From Paradesertivirga sp965650335 (GTDB lineage Bacteria > Bacteroidota > Bacteroidia > Sphingobacteriales > Sphingobacteriaceae): a stretch of 64,000 bases of DNA. The notes under the pieces were generated by a model. That model was not told where the DNA came from and searched no databases. It worked only from the letters and a program-made list of their open reading frames with translations. The position numbers were made by a program, and so were the translations under genes. Of the stretch, positions 16,656 to 26,819 are shown in pieces. The DNA lies in NCBI GenBank assembly GCA_965650335.1, contig CBFGOI010000007.1:1-64000 (forward strand), in the 5' to 3' direction. The first letter of the stretch is position 1. Each line of letters begins with the position of its first letter.

Positions 16656-18032
16656 TTATAACAGGCTAGAGCTCTGCTTTATTTCTCTGGGTACTGAAAA
16701 ATAATAATAAATCAAGCCGCTCAGAGTCAATGCAATTCCTAAAAGCGAAGGGATAAATGCCGTAACCAGGGTCACAATCATAAAAGTAGCCTGAATGAGA
16801 AGTACAATGATTAGTGTTACCGGATAGCCCCAGGTTTTATACGGCCTTAAAATATCGGGATATTTTTTGCGTAAAACGTATACAGAGGCAAAGGTTAGCA
16901 CATTGAATACCGAAGACGTGAAGGAGAAATAATCAATTACAGCTTCGTAAGCACTTTCTGCAAAAGTCGCCAGCAGGATCAAAACCGAGGCCCATCCAGC
17001 TTGTGCAAACATAGAATAGTTGGGGGTTTTATATTTTGGATGTATCTGTGCAAGCGAGTTGAAAAATAATTTATCGCGGGCCATTGCGTACCATGTGCGG
17101 CTCTTTACTAAAATTTGCGTATTTACATTTCCGAAAGTGCTCACCATTATCGCGACCGCCACTAATAAGCCCCCCGCAGAACCTAACACCACTTTCATAG
17201 AATCGATGGCAACGCCTTTAGATGCGCCCATAATTTCGGGGCCCAGCAGGTTTAAGTAGGCGGTATTGATCAGGAGATATAAAAGCATCACAATTCCAAT
17301 TCCGAGAAATAGTGAAAGAGGAAGGTTTTTTCTGGGATTTTTCACTTCTTCTGCAACATAGGTCGCACCTTCCCATCCGCTGTAGGCAAAAAAACCGTAT
17401 CTCAGGGCCGTAAAAATGGAAATGATTCCGACCCAGCTCCAGGGCTTGTCTACTGCATCTGCAAAGTTTTGTTTTTCAATTCCATGCGACACGCTTAAGG
17501 CAATAATTGAAATAAGCAGTCCAACTTTTAAGAAACCGAAAATGTTTTGAAATACACCGCTTAGCTGTATACCAAAAGAATTGGCAGCAGTGAGTAGAAA
17601 CACAAGAGCAATGGCTAAGATTCCCTCCTGCAAGCCACCTATTTTACTATTGAAGGCCGTTAAGGCATTCTCAGAGAAGAATAAGGCAACCGCTGCAATT
17701 GCTCCAGTTTCTGACACAAAAAACATGGCCCAGCCGCGTAAAAAGGTTATAATCGGAGGATAGGCAGCTTTGAGAAAAACATAGGGGCCGCCTGAGCGGG
17801 GCATCATCGCAACCAGTTCGGCATAACACAGAGCGCCAAGAATGGTTGCAATGCCTCCCAAAATCCATACTCCGTAAAACATGCTTACCGAGGCGGTGAT
17901 AAACATAATGGGCGCAGGTGTTCTGAATATTCCGGAACCAATAATTCGATTGATAACGATCGAGAGCGTTTCGGTAAGGCCAAGCTTTCTTTCAAGTTCG
18001 GTTTTTTCTTCAAAAATCTGCTTGTTTTGCAT
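16656..18032 (-). CDS. APC superfamily amino acid permease
   Basis: About 458 residues and 12 predicted membrane helices. Secondary transporter of amino acids in the inner membrane; substrate not evident. The first helix contains the typical broken segment IGSGIFRTPAPI, and helix 6 region holds FAYSGWEGATYVAEEVKNP. The open frame can be extended to a TTG at 18071, but the ATG at 18032 places the N-terminus where APC proteins usually start. Convergent with the DUF3820 gene, divergent from osmC with an A+T-rich promoter region between. Confidence 0.88.
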   Translation of the reverse strand: MQNKQIFEEKTELERKLGLTETLSIVINRIIGSGIFRTPAPIMFITASVSMFYGVWILGGIATILGALCYAELVAMMPRSGGPYVFLKAAYPPIITFLRGWAMFFVSETGAIAAVALFFSENALTAFNSKIGGLQEGILAIALVFLLTAANSFGIQLSGVFQNIFGFLKVGLLISIIALSVSHGIEKQNFADAVDKPWSWVGIISIFTALRYGFFAYSGWEGATYVAEEVKNPRKNLPLSLFLGIGIVMLLYLLINTAYLNLLGPEIMGASKGVAIDSMKVVLGSAGGLLVAVAIMVSTFGNVNTQILVKSRTWYAMARDKLFFNSLAQIHPKYKTPNYSMFAQAGWASVLILLATFAESAYEAVIDYFSFTSSVFNVLTFASVYVLRKKYPDILRPYKTWGYPVTLIIVLLIQATFMIVTLVTAFIPSLLGIALTLSGLIYYYFSVPREIKQSSSLL

Positions 18033-18132
18033 CTGGGCCTGAGGTGAAAATAAATTTAACTTAAAATTCAAACCGCCCGGAGGAAATATTGTTCAAAAAA
18101 CAATATATTTCCCTAATAAACTTAATTGAATT

Positions 18133-18567
18133 ATGATAAGAAGATCAACAGCTGTATGGAACGGTACAGGTAAAGAAGGAAAAGGTTCATTAACTTCTAC
18201 CAGTGGAGTGTTAAGTAATACGCCCTATTCCACCTCGGCACGCTTTGAAAATGAAGATGGAAAAGCAGGAACGAACCCTGAAGAGCTGATTGCTGCTGCC
18301 CACGCAGGTTGCTTTTCGATGGCTTTGAGCTTTCAATTAACAGAAGCCGGTTTTGTTCCAACTGAGTTGAAAACCGAAGCTGCTGTGAAAATCGAGCCGG
18401 GGGAAGGTGGCTTTTCTATTACTTCCATCCAACTGAATTTAACAGGAACGGTGCCGGGTATTTCTGAAGAGGAATTTTTACGTTTGGCAAATGCAGCAAA
18501 AGCAGGATGTCCGGTGAGCAAGGCATTGTCGGCGGTGCCAATTTCTTTAAATGCCAAATTGGTTTAA
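18133..18567 (+). CDS. osmC: OsmC family peroxiredoxin
   Basis: 144 residues. Detoxifies organic hydroperoxides using two cysteines in the cytoplasm. Both are present: HAGCFSMAL near 57 and KAGCPVSKAL near 123; the PEELIAAAHAGC segment is diagnostic. Length is normal for OsmC. Single gene with its own start 30-100 bp from the divergent permease, and followed by a long spacer with an inverted repeat. Confidence 0.92.
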   Translation: MIRRSTAVWNGTGKEGKGSLTSTSGVLSNTPYSTSARFENEDGKAGTNPEELIAAAHAGCFSMALSFQLTEAGFVPTELKTEAAVKIEPGEGGFSITSIQLNLTGTVPGISEEEFLRLANAAKAGCPVSKALSAVPISLNAKLV

Positions 18568-18890
18568 TCGATTAAGGTTATCCTTTTGCTAGAGATTAGC
18601 GCAGCTTGTCTGAATTCGTCTTTTTATAGATTCGCCACAGGCAGCAAAGGACAGACAATAATACATTGTTAACTTTATTAGTTAGAATTCTGAAGAAGCC
18701 TAATATGCGTTCAAATATTTTGAGCATAGGGAAGCTTCTTCAGAATATTTTCCTCAGCCAAAGAGTCACTCCAATTATTCGGAGATTAATAGCTGATTTG
18801 TCAATTAACTCGACTGGGTTAGTTTAGACCGTTGTTTCTCAAAAACACACATTAGCTATTTTTTTGTTATTACTTAAAGCCCTTTATTAA
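18568..18890. other. Spacer with a 13-bp inverted repeat
   Basis: 323 bp with no coding frame I can support. It holds ATTCTGAAGAAGC (18687-18699) and its perfect complement (18734-18746). The 34-base interior can pair further (CCTA..TGC with GCATAGG, one bulge). Only a weak T-run (ATTTT) follows, so this may be an osmC terminator or a stem-loop repeat element. Confidence 0.6.
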
Positions 18891-19955
18891 ATGACGCAAT
18901 TGAAAATTTTAATCGAAGTTTTAAGTATTTTATTTGTATTGATTTCTCTCGTTCCGCTCGTTCGAAATGATTATTGGGCATTCAGGGTTTTTGAATATCC
19001 GCGGTTTCAAAAGTTAGTAGTTTGTTTGATTTTATTCTGCGGTGCTATGGTATTTGTAAAGTTATCGCCCGATAAGTTCTTGTACGTGAATATCACCTTA
19101 TTATTTGCGAATGTCTGCTACCTTTTTTATCAGATTTATCCCTTTACTATTTTAAGTAAAAAAGACGTAATGAGGCCAGAAACCGAGCTTCCTGGGCAGG
19201 ATATAGCTTTAATGACTGGAAATGTATTGCAGTATAACCGGCAATCTAAGGCCTATCTTGCAAATATTTATAAGGCAAATCCCGATGTTTTGTTGCTATT
19301 AGAAACCGATAAGTGGTGGGAACTTGAGACTGCGGAACTTATGGAAAGTTATCCATACCATATAAAAGTGCCGCAGGAGAACACCTATGGAATGCTTTTG
19401 TATTCTAAGCTCGAATTAGTTAATTCCAAAGTGAAATTTTTAGTAGAGGAGGACGTACCATCTATTCATACTATCGTGGTGTTGCCTTGTGGCCAAAAAA
19501 TTCAATTATACTGCGTACATCCAACACCGCCGGTACCGCAAGAAAATCCACGTTCTACCGAGCGCGACAAAGAGTTATTATTAGTTGCCGATAAAGCGAA
19601 AGGAAATCCCCTTCCCGTAATTGTGGTTGGAGATTTGAATGACGTGGCCTGGAGTTACACCACATCATTATTTTGCAAAATCAGTGGACTATTAGATCCC
19701 CGAAAGGGAAGAGGCTTCTTCAATACTTTTCATGCTCAACACCGCTTTTTGCGATTTCCCCTCGATCATGTATTTTGCTCAACAGATTTTAAATTGATGC
19801 ATATAGAAAAACTGGCTGCAGGCGGATCTGACCATTTTCCGATGTTTGTTCAGCTACAATATGAAAAAGTAGCTTCCATGGAACAAGAAGAACCACAGGC
19901 AAGTCAGGATGAAATTGAATTGGCCGAAGAAAAAAAGCATAAGAAAACTGCTTAA
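18891..19955 (+). CDS. Membrane-anchored endonuclease/exonuclease/phosphatase family protein
   Basis: 354 residues. Three membrane helices at 5-95 followed by a periplasmic or cytoplasmic EEP domain: MTGNVLQYNRQ near 105, LLLETDKWW near 135, VVGDLNDVAWS near 245 (catalytic Asp/Asn), PLDHVFCS near 285 and GGSDHFPM near 305 (catalytic Asp-His). The family cleaves phosphodiester bonds in nucleic acids, lipids or inositides; the substrate here is unknown. The C-terminal tail is highly charged (E/K-rich). Convergent with the DUF3857 gene that follows, 28 bp away. Confidence 0.85.
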   Translation: MTQLKILIEVLSILFVLISLVPLVRNDYWAFRVFEYPRFQKLVVCLILFCGAMVFVKLSPDKFLYVNITLLFANVCYLFYQIYPFTILSKKDVMRPETELPGQDIALMTGNVLQYNRQSKAYLANIYKANPDVLLLLETDKWWELETAELMESYPYHIKVPQENTYGMLLYSKLELVNSKVKFLVEEDVPSIHTIVVLPCGQKIQLYCVHPTPPVPQENPRSTERDKELLLVADKAKGNPLPVIVVGDLNDVAWSYTTSLFCKISGLLDPRKGRGFFNTFHAQHRFLRFPLDHVFCSTDFKLMHIEKLAAGGSDHFPMFVQLQYEKVASMEQEEPQASQDEIELAEEKKHKKTA

Positions 19956-19983
19956 CGCATTTTTCTTATGTTGAACTATACTT

Positions 19984-21915
19984 TTAAGTCTTTCTTTTGA
20001 TAATCAGTTTTTTACTCATCGATTTTGCGACTTCATCCATGAATTTCTGCATTTCGGAGTATCCCGAAGCTGGAATAATGTGGTTTTTTAATTCGAGTTT
20101 GGCGGTGTTAATAATCTCGTTTTTTTCCTGATTGTATGCAAATTCCGATTTGTATGTCCCGTAGCTAAATTTCAGATTTATATTTGAAGGAAGCGATTCG
20201 GGCATCATATTTTCCGGAAGTTTATAGACTGCTTTATTTTGAGTAATAGCCGGATGATTAAAGAAATAATCTGTTTTCCGGGATTTATTTACAGGCAGGG
20301 TTAACTTCCAGAGATCAAATAAACCCTGTCTGAAAAATAATTTATCTCCGGCAGAAAAATCATTTAATTTCTGATACTCTAAATCAAGCTCAAGCTTCTT
20401 TACTCCGTCTTTATCATCTTTTTCAATCAAGTTGAAAATGTCTGGTTGTTTAAGATTCAGGGTGTTTATAATATCTTTTTTTTGTTCGTCTGTTTTCTTA
20501 TAGGAAATGCCAATAAAATCAGATCGGTATCCTCCTGTGACTTGTATGTTTATTTTGGCAAGTGAGATTCCATCAGGTCTGACTTCGATCGCTGTTTCAC
20601 TGTTAAATATATGATCCTCCATTTTGCTTCTAGGAGTGTTTACCAGTTTGCCACCTTCGTCGGTTATCAACAAAGCATTGCGATTTTCTGTAAAGCTTCC
20701 TAATTTCCCGAAGGGCGCTGTATTGCTGGTGCATTCTAACCAGGTGGTGTCATTTTTGAGGGGAACACACAGTATAATATGATTAAACGGGCTGTTTACG
20801 AAGTTCGGGTCGGCCGCTTCTTCATTAGCTCCTGCTCGTACTATGGCATAATATGAAGGAATGTTTACAGCCTCTAACAAGGCGTGCATATAATTGGACA
20901 GGCCTTTGCAGTCGCCATATTTTTTTTGATCAACAAAACTGGCGGGGAACGGTTTCCAACCACCAATGCCTAGTTGGATACCAACATATCTTACACTTTT
21001 TTGCATGTATTCGTACAAAAATTTGGCCTTTTCTTTATCCGTTGATAAGCCTGAAACCATTTGTTTCAGTTCTTCAACCCTGGCGGGATTGAGTGAGGTC
21101 AATCCTTTGTTTAGCTCCCGTTGCCAAACGCCAAATCCGTTCCAGTTGCTGAAATCGCCTTTTATGCCACCGAATAAGACGTTGTCTGTCGCAAAAGTAA
21201 TTTTAGGGAGCACCTGCCACGCTTTTGAACCACTTTCTGGTTTTATAGCTTCGAGGTTTTTAACGTTCCATTTGAACACATCATAGCCATCTTCTGTGGT
21301 TTTTTCCGGATCAATTTTAATGTTTCTTGGTTTGTACCTAAAACCGATCTCGGGGCTGACAGTAACTTTACAGATAGCTTCTTGTACTGAGTTTTCGGTG
21401 TCCTGGATATTCCAATCTGCCAGATCGAGATAGCCGCTGTTGGAATTATATTCAAACTTTACTTCCACAGTAACCGGGTAACTTACTACGGTATGTCTTA
21501 ATAACAACAAACGGTCATCGGTAACTAAAGTCATTCCGTCTACCGCAGAATGATCGTACATGTCGTTTTTTTTATAACGTTTTATTAAGATTCCGTTTGC
21601 ATCATAAATTAACATTTCAGGACTGTTTACACTGGTCATTTTATCATATCCCAGAATTAATTCGGCCTCACTTTCTGCATGTTCATTCAGCAGAGTTTTT
21701 ATTACATGATACTTGGTCGAGGCCTTTTCCGGGCTTTTTACAACTGTTTCCTGAGAGTAATACCTGGTAACGTAATTAGCGTTCTTTTTTAAAGTGTCCG
21801 GAATATTTGTGGCTTTATAATATTCAGAAGAGATTGAATTTTTTTGAGCAAGAGCAGGCAGCCCGATAAGGCATACGCACAAAAAGAAAAGTGTTTGGTA
21901 TATAATGTATTTCAT
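19984..21915 (-). CDS. DUF3857/transglutaminase-like exported protein, Cys present
   Basis: 643 residues with a signal peptide (ending GLPALAQ near 23). Residues 50-230 are DUF3857, 260-400 a transglutaminase-like domain with GDCKGLSNYM near 330 (catalytic Cys) and FNHIIL near 378 (His), and 430-640 a C-terminal beta domain. It is probably periplasmic; function of these Bacteroidota proteins is unknown. It is the second gene of a pair with 21999-23969, a diverged paralogue that lacks the Cys. The 83-bp gap between the two holds an imperfect 12-18-bp inverted repeat (21948-21991). Confidence 0.85.
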   Translation of the reverse strand: MKYIIYQTLFFLCVCLIGLPALAQKNSISSEYYKATNIPDTLKKNANYVTRYYSQETVVKSPEKASTKYHVIKTLLNEHAESEAELILGYDKMTSVNSPEMLIYDANGILIKRYKKNDMYDHSAVDGMTLVTDDRLLLLRHTVVSYPVTVEVKFEYNSNSGYLDLADWNIQDTENSVQEAICKVTVSPEIGFRYKPRNIKIDPEKTTEDGYDVFKWNVKNLEAIKPESGSKAWQVLPKITFATDNVLFGGIKGDFSNWNGFGVWQRELNKGLTSLNPARVEELKQMVSGLSTDKEKAKFLYEYMQKSVRYVGIQLGIGGWKPFPASFVDQKKYGDCKGLSNYMHALLEAVNIPSYYAIVRAGANEEAADPNFVNSPFNHIILCVPLKNDTTWLECTSNTAPFGKLGSFTENRNALLITDEGGKLVNTPRSKMEDHIFNSETAIEVRPDGISLAKINIQVTGGYRSDFIGISYKKTDEQKKDIINTLNLKQPDIFNLIEKDDKDGVKKLELDLEYQKLNDFSAGDKLFFRQGLFDLWKLTLPVNKSRKTDYFFNHPAITQNKAVYKLPENMMPESLPSNINLKFSYGTYKSEFAYNQEKNEIINTAKLELKNHIIPASGYSEMQKFMDEVAKSMSKKLIIKRKT

Positions 21916-21942
21916 TAGGATATAATTGTTTTAACGGAGATG

Positions 21943-21996
21943 AAGCTATCATGGGCATATTATTACCGTTTGTGTGGGCTATGCTCATGATGGTTT
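21943..21996. repeat. Inverted repeat between two DUF3857 genes
   Basis: ATCATGGGCATA (21948-21959) pairs with TATGCTCATGAT (21980-21991) with one mismatch, extended outward with further pairs (GAA..TTC). No T-run. In an intercistronic position this could be an mRNA processing or stabilising hairpin. Confidence 0.5.
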
Positions 21997-21998
21997 CA

Positions 21999-23969
21999 TT
22001 AAGATTTTTTTAGAACTATTTGTTCGTTTAGTAATTCGAAAATTTGTTTATAAAACTCCCTTAATGCGGGATATTCCTCTACCCAATAAATAGTTTTTTT
22101 ATAATCCAGTATATACCGAACGGCAATGGTTCCTTCATTTTCAACAATAACTCTTTGGAAAGAGATGCTCTTATCGGGCATGATTAAATTAATGTTTTTG
22201 GGCAGCACATCCACCTTAAAGCCCGGCGGAACTTTATAACTTCCACTGATGGCATACTTGTTTTTATGGCCAAAATCAACGAGGGTAGTTCTATTTTCAC
22301 TTATAAAGGGGTTTTTTCGTAAACCGGAAAACATATTAGGGACAAAAAATATATAGTCTCCATCCGAACTAGTCAACTCCAGATCAAAATCGATCATCTC
22401 TTTGAGAGGAAGACTGTCGATATCGGCATCTTCCAGTTTAATCGACTTTATTTTTAAGTTGTTATCCTTGTCAGTAAGCCAATCCTTATATTTTTCTTCG
22501 CCATCGGTTTTGAGGTTTTTGACTGCTTGTATTTTATGATAGGAGTAGTCTACCAGATTCGCTTTTCCTGACATTTTGCCCTGAGGATTTATTTCAGCTG
22601 TGATATAAATATTCTTCCGGGAAGGTGCAACGTTGTCCAGAGATACTATCCGATGTGTTTTATGCTCTTTATCCAGAGAAATACCATAAGAGTTAAGTAG
22701 ATTATCAGGTATAGTCGTATATAGATTATACTTATCTGTTGCATCTAAAACGTACTGGCGAGTACTATCAACCGGAATATGTACCACTGTTCTGTTAAAC
22801 TGGCGCATCCATGGAAATGCAATATTCACTTTTCCATGGTTGCGTGTACTTACAGCCATGGGATAGACATTTTTTACATCAGCTTGCTTCAAAAGCCGAT
22901 ATAGTATCAGATTTATTTCAGCAGAGTTGCCGGTTTTCTTTTGCCATGCTTTAGGTATGCCATCATTTGTGTACCAGGTATCAAAACCATTCCATTTCAT
23001 GGAGTTTTTTACTTCATTAAAAAGGAAGGCGATTTTTTCATCATCACTTTTTAAGAGTTTAGCCTTTGAGATTAGAATGTCTTCATCATCCAGTTTTTTC
23101 CTGAATTGCATTCCAAAATCTTCATCCTCTGCCAGTCGCTCCCCAACTTTAGCCCAGGTATCCGCTCCTGTTTGGGTAAAACCTCCAATAGGCTGAATTT
23201 GGGTTAGCTGAAAGAGTGCACATTGTAAATTATCATTTCTTGAGGTCATGAAGGGTTCATCAACCAAAGAAGGGATATTGTTTAGCCCGATTATTTTAGT
23301 GTTAACCGTATAAGCATGACTGTCTTGTCCGGAACCTAATGACTTTGATGCTGCGGAGGTTTTATTTTTGTTCATGCTTTGATACACTCTATACTGAGTT
23401 TTATAGTAGAGCATATCAGGTATGGAGGTCTGTAATTCCGAATAACGACTCGGTATTTTTGACTGAAAATACCAAGCTGGGAAATTGCCATAAGCAGGTG
23501 TTTTCCATTTGTAATGATATTCGATTACCGAACCGGCCTGAACATCAGGAAAGCTGAAAACAATGGCTGTGCTATTTTTATCAACAGCTTCTCTGAAAAT
23601 TTGCTTCCTGTCGAGCTTGGTAATTACAGGCTTGCCATCTTTAATATTTATAGTTTGTGCATCTATATCATAAAGATCTTCATAGTGATTATTTGAATAG
23701 AATTCGATTCGGATGTTCGCTTCGTCTTTTCCTTTTTCGTTAAAGATCTTTATGCGCTTATGCCGATCCATGATAATGTCAAATTGATGATCGAAGTAAA
23801 CTTCGCCTCTATCGAAAAGTACCATGGCATTTGCATCTTTTTCAAAAGCACATTCTTTTAATTCAAGGTCGCTAATGTCAATTTTTCCATAAGATTTAAT
23901 TTCGTCTTGGGCAGTAGACAGAAAGGGGGCCGCACTCATAAAGAGTGCAGCAATAAACATTTTTTTCAT
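21999..23969 (-). CDS. DUF3857 exported protein with degenerate transglutaminase site
   Basis: 656 residues; signal peptide at 1-20 (ending FLSTAQ). Same layout as its downstream neighbour: DUF3857 domain first, transglutaminase-like fold near 290-400, C-terminal beta domain. The catalytic Cys position reads GNSAEINLIL (Asn-Ser instead of Asp-Cys), while the Asp of LDATDKYN near 415 is kept. It is probably a non-enzymatic structural paralogue. First gene of the pair; 105 bp separates it from the P-type ATPase gene end. Confidence 0.82.
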   Translation of the reverse strand: MKKMFIAALFMSAAPFLSTAQDEIKSYGKIDISDLELKECAFEKDANAMVLFDRGEVYFDHQFDIIMDRHKRIKIFNEKGKDEANIRIEFYSNNHYEDLYDIDAQTINIKDGKPVITKLDRKQIFREAVDKNSTAIVFSFPDVQAGSVIEYHYKWKTPAYGNFPAWYFQSKIPSRYSELQTSIPDMLYYKTQYRVYQSMNKNKTSAASKSLGSGQDSHAYTVNTKIIGLNNIPSLVDEPFMTSRNDNLQCALFQLTQIQPIGGFTQTGADTWAKVGERLAEDEDFGMQFRKKLDDEDILISKAKLLKSDDEKIAFLFNEVKNSMKWNGFDTWYTNDGIPKAWQKKTGNSAEINLILYRLLKQADVKNVYPMAVSTRNHGKVNIAFPWMRQFNRTVVHIPVDSTRQYVLDATDKYNLYTTIPDNLLNSYGISLDKEHKTHRIVSLDNVAPSRKNIYITAEINPQGKMSGKANLVDYSYHKIQAVKNLKTDGEEKYKDWLTDKDNNLKIKSIKLEDADIDSLPLKEMIDFDLELTSSDGDYIFFVPNMFSGLRKNPFISENRTTLVDFGHKNKYAISGSYKVPPGFKVDVLPKNINLIMPDKSISFQRVIVENEGTIAVRYILDYKKTIYWVEEYPALREFYKQIFELLNEQIVLKKS

Positions 23970-24074
23970 AATTGATAAGGTCAGGTGCTTAAAAGTAGAT
24001 ATTTTTTTTAAAATTTAAATCTGTTTTACTTTCTCTTAATCACCTTTTTTTAGGGTTAGCTAAGAATATTATTG

Positions 24075-26585
24075 CTAGATATTCTCCGTTCCCTTTATCC
24101 GTTTTCTCCACTTTATTAATTCATACCAAATCACGGACAGAAATCCAATCATTATACACAATAATAATTGTTGATAATTTAAGGGCTCAAAGCCGAAGAA
24201 ATTTGTCATTGGATCGACAAATAGTAATAATGCTGTGATTGCGATGGTTATGCTGATAATGAGTAAAACCAAACCATTCTTGTATTTTAACGTGGTGAGG
24301 ATAGAGTAATAAAAGGAACGATTTATCAGCGTCAGAAAAATATTAGCCGAAATAAGTGCTGTAAAGACCATCGTTCTTGTAAGCGATTCACCCAAGCCCT
24401 GGTGTACAGCATACTGATAGGCGCTGAGGGTTCCCGCGGTAATAGCCAGACCCTGAATAATACTGGTAGTAAGCTCTTTCGGTTTAAAAAAAGTGTTGGT
24501 AAATGGACGAGGTTTTTGAATCATTGTTTTCTCTTCCATAGGCTCGTTTTCATATATGATAGAGCAGGTAGGCCCCATGATCAGTTCTAAAAATATGATA
24601 TGTACAGGCGAGAAAATATTCGGGTATACCCACCCAAGGGCCAATGGAATAAAAACCGTAAGTATGATGGGAATATGGATGGAGATTATGTACTGAATAG
24701 CTTTTTTTAAGTTGGCATATATTTTTCTGCCCATTGCAACAGCATCCACCATTTTTGACAGGTCATCTTCCAGCAAAATCAAAGAAGCTGCTTGTTTAGC
24801 TATTTCGGTGCCTTTTTTTCCCATCGCAATGCCAATATGAGCAGATTTTAGGGCTGGTCCATCATTAATGCCATCGCCGGTCATCGCTACAATTTCCTGC
24901 TTTTTTTTCAATGCATCAATCACTTTTAGTTTAGCTTCAGGAAACATCCTTGTAAACACGTTCGTGTCCTGCACACAATTCTGCAGTTCTTCATCCGTTA
25001 ACTTCATCAGGTCGTCGCCTGTTAAGCTTTTTTCGGATCCTTTGAACCCGACCTGCCTGGCAATGGCGGTGGTAGTGGCCGGGTAATCTCCCGTAATTAT
25101 CTTTACAGAAATTTTCGCGGCATAAAATTTTTCAAAAACAGCTTGTATGTTTTTCTTTGGCGGGTCATAGAATGCAACAAGTCCTTTGAAGTCGAATTTA
25201 AATTCCTGTTGAGTTTCAGGGAAATTATCGCCTTTGAATTCAGACCTGGCCACGCCCAAAATACGATAGCCGTCGGTGCCCAATACTTTAATGGTTTCTT
25301 CGATCTGCTGTTCTTCGGTTTCAGATAGGTTTGAGAGTGTCATCAGCGCCTCCGGAGCGCCTTTTGCCGCTATAATCCTTTCGCCTGCCTTATTTTCGAA
25401 CAGGTGCGTCATCATAGGCGGTTGCCCGCTAAGCGGATACTCATGAATCATTTTAAAGTTTAGCCTTTCATCTTTTATCTTCAGGTCTGTATATGCGGTG
25501 TGCAGGGCAACTTCCATCGGATCGAAAGGGATAGGTTCGCTAGCCCACATCGCTAGCTTTACGAGGTCTGTTTCATCGTTGGTTAATGCATTTTCAGGAC
25601 TTGAGATCTTCGCAGATTTCAAGGCAAAGAGCTTTGCCAGTGTCATTTTGTTTTCGGTAATGGTTCCTGTTTTATCGACACAGAGTACGGTAGCACTGCC
25701 CAAAGTTTCAACAGTTTTCATCTGTTTTACTATGATGCCCATTTTCATTAAACGCCAGGCCCCCAAAGCCATAAATGTGCTGAACGCTACCGGTATTTCT
25801 TCCGGTAAAATACTCATGGCTAATGTCAGCGCCTTTAGCAGGCTGTTGATCGTATCATAAGTATTGAAATAATTTATGGTCCAAACTATCAGAAAAACAA
25901 GAGCTCCGGCAATTACCATCTTTTTTACGAAATTGGTGATCTGCATTTCGAGCGGAGTTTTTTCTTCTTGTATGTTCTCCAGGCTTTTTCCAATCTTACC
26001 TAATTTGGTTTCGTTGCCAATTGCATTTATAGTTGCTATTGCTAATCCGCTTGCTACCGAGGTGCCATGGTAAACTAAGTTGTCCTCTTTCCCCTTGTCT
26101 TTGTAAACCGGGAGTGATTCTCCAGTAAGTATAGATTCGTTTACCGAGAAGTCGTTCGAATGTACAATTACCCCATCGGCTGTAATTAGGGAGCCTTCTT
26201 CAATTATCAAACTGTCGCCAACAACTAGTTCGTCGCTTTTAATTTCAACGACTATTCCGTTCCGGATCACTTTACAATGCGGCTGACTTAGATCTTTTAA
26301 CTTTTCTAAAGCGTTGCGACTTCTTTTATCCTGGTATAAAGAAATAGCAGCAACTAATACGATAGCTGCCGCCAGAAAACTGCCGTCGCCCGGATTCCCG
26401 CTTATGAAATAAATCAATGAGGTTATCAGCAGCAGGATAACCATCGGTTCTTTAGCAAGACTTTTTAACGCATCAATCAAGCCATTTTCTTTCCGGTAAT
26501 TAAGCGTATTTGGACCATGTTTAGCCCGCGATTCAACTACCTGCTGATCAGTGAGACCTTTGATGTTGTATGTAGTTGCGGGCAT
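24075..26585 (-). CDS. P-type cation-transporting ATPase, P2-like
   Basis: 836 residues, 10 membrane helices. Pumps cations across the inner membrane with ATP. N-terminal cation-ATPase segment (GLTDQQVVESRAKHGPN), LTGES in the actuator domain near 157, PEEIP in helix M4 near 261, DKTGTITENK near 302 (phosphorylated Asp), a nucleotide-binding domain, and MTGDGINDGPALK near 560. Similar to the SERCA-like/PMCA group, so Ca2+ is the first guess, but the PEEIP site differs from the PEGLP of well-known Ca pumps and Mn2+ or another ion is possible. Single-gene unit. Confidence 0.9.
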   Translation of the reverse strand: MPATTYNIKGLTDQQVVESRAKHGPNTLNYRKENGLIDALKSLAKEPMVILLLITSLIYFISGNPGDGSFLAAAIVLVAAISLYQDKRSRNALEKLKDLSQPHCKVIRNGIVVEIKSDELVVGDSLIIEEGSLITADGVIVHSNDFSVNESILTGESLPVYKDKGKEDNLVYHGTSVASGLAIATINAIGNETKLGKIGKSLENIQEEKTPLEMQITNFVKKMVIAGALVFLIVWTINYFNTYDTINSLLKALTLAMSILPEEIPVAFSTFMALGAWRLMKMGIIVKQMKTVETLGSATVLCVDKTGTITENKMTLAKLFALKSAKISSPENALTNDETDLVKLAMWASEPIPFDPMEVALHTAYTDLKIKDERLNFKMIHEYPLSGQPPMMTHLFENKAGERIIAAKGAPEALMTLSNLSETEEQQIEETIKVLGTDGYRILGVARSEFKGDNFPETQQEFKFDFKGLVAFYDPPKKNIQAVFEKFYAAKISVKIITGDYPATTTAIARQVGFKGSEKSLTGDDLMKLTDEELQNCVQDTNVFTRMFPEAKLKVIDALKKKQEIVAMTGDGINDGPALKSAHIGIAMGKKGTEIAKQAASLILLEDDLSKMVDAVAMGRKIYANLKKAIQYIISIHIPIILTVFIPLALGWVYPNIFSPVHIIFLELIMGPTCSIIYENEPMEEKTMIQKPRPFTNTFFKPKELTTSIIQGLAITAGTLSAYQYAVHQGLGESLTRTMVFTALISANIFLTLINRSFYYSILTTLKYKNGLVLLIISITIAITALLLFVDPMTNFFGFEPLNYQQLLLCIMIGFLSVIWYELIKWRKRIKGTENI

Positions 26586-26819
26586 AGAGGTTTCGTGTTT
26601 TTGTAGGAGAAATATTTAATAAAATTAGAAGTAATAAATAATTTTTAGAGAAAAGATCTATCATCGCCAAGTGTGCAATAGGTTCGTGTAGCAGACATTA
26701 TCGATGTTTTTGTTTTCTAAGTAAACATTAGGTATATCAGTGATATTACAAATAGAGATGGAACCATGGGATCTAAATGCCGGGGGATAGATTTGAGATG
26801 GTTTTTGTTTTGTGTGCTG

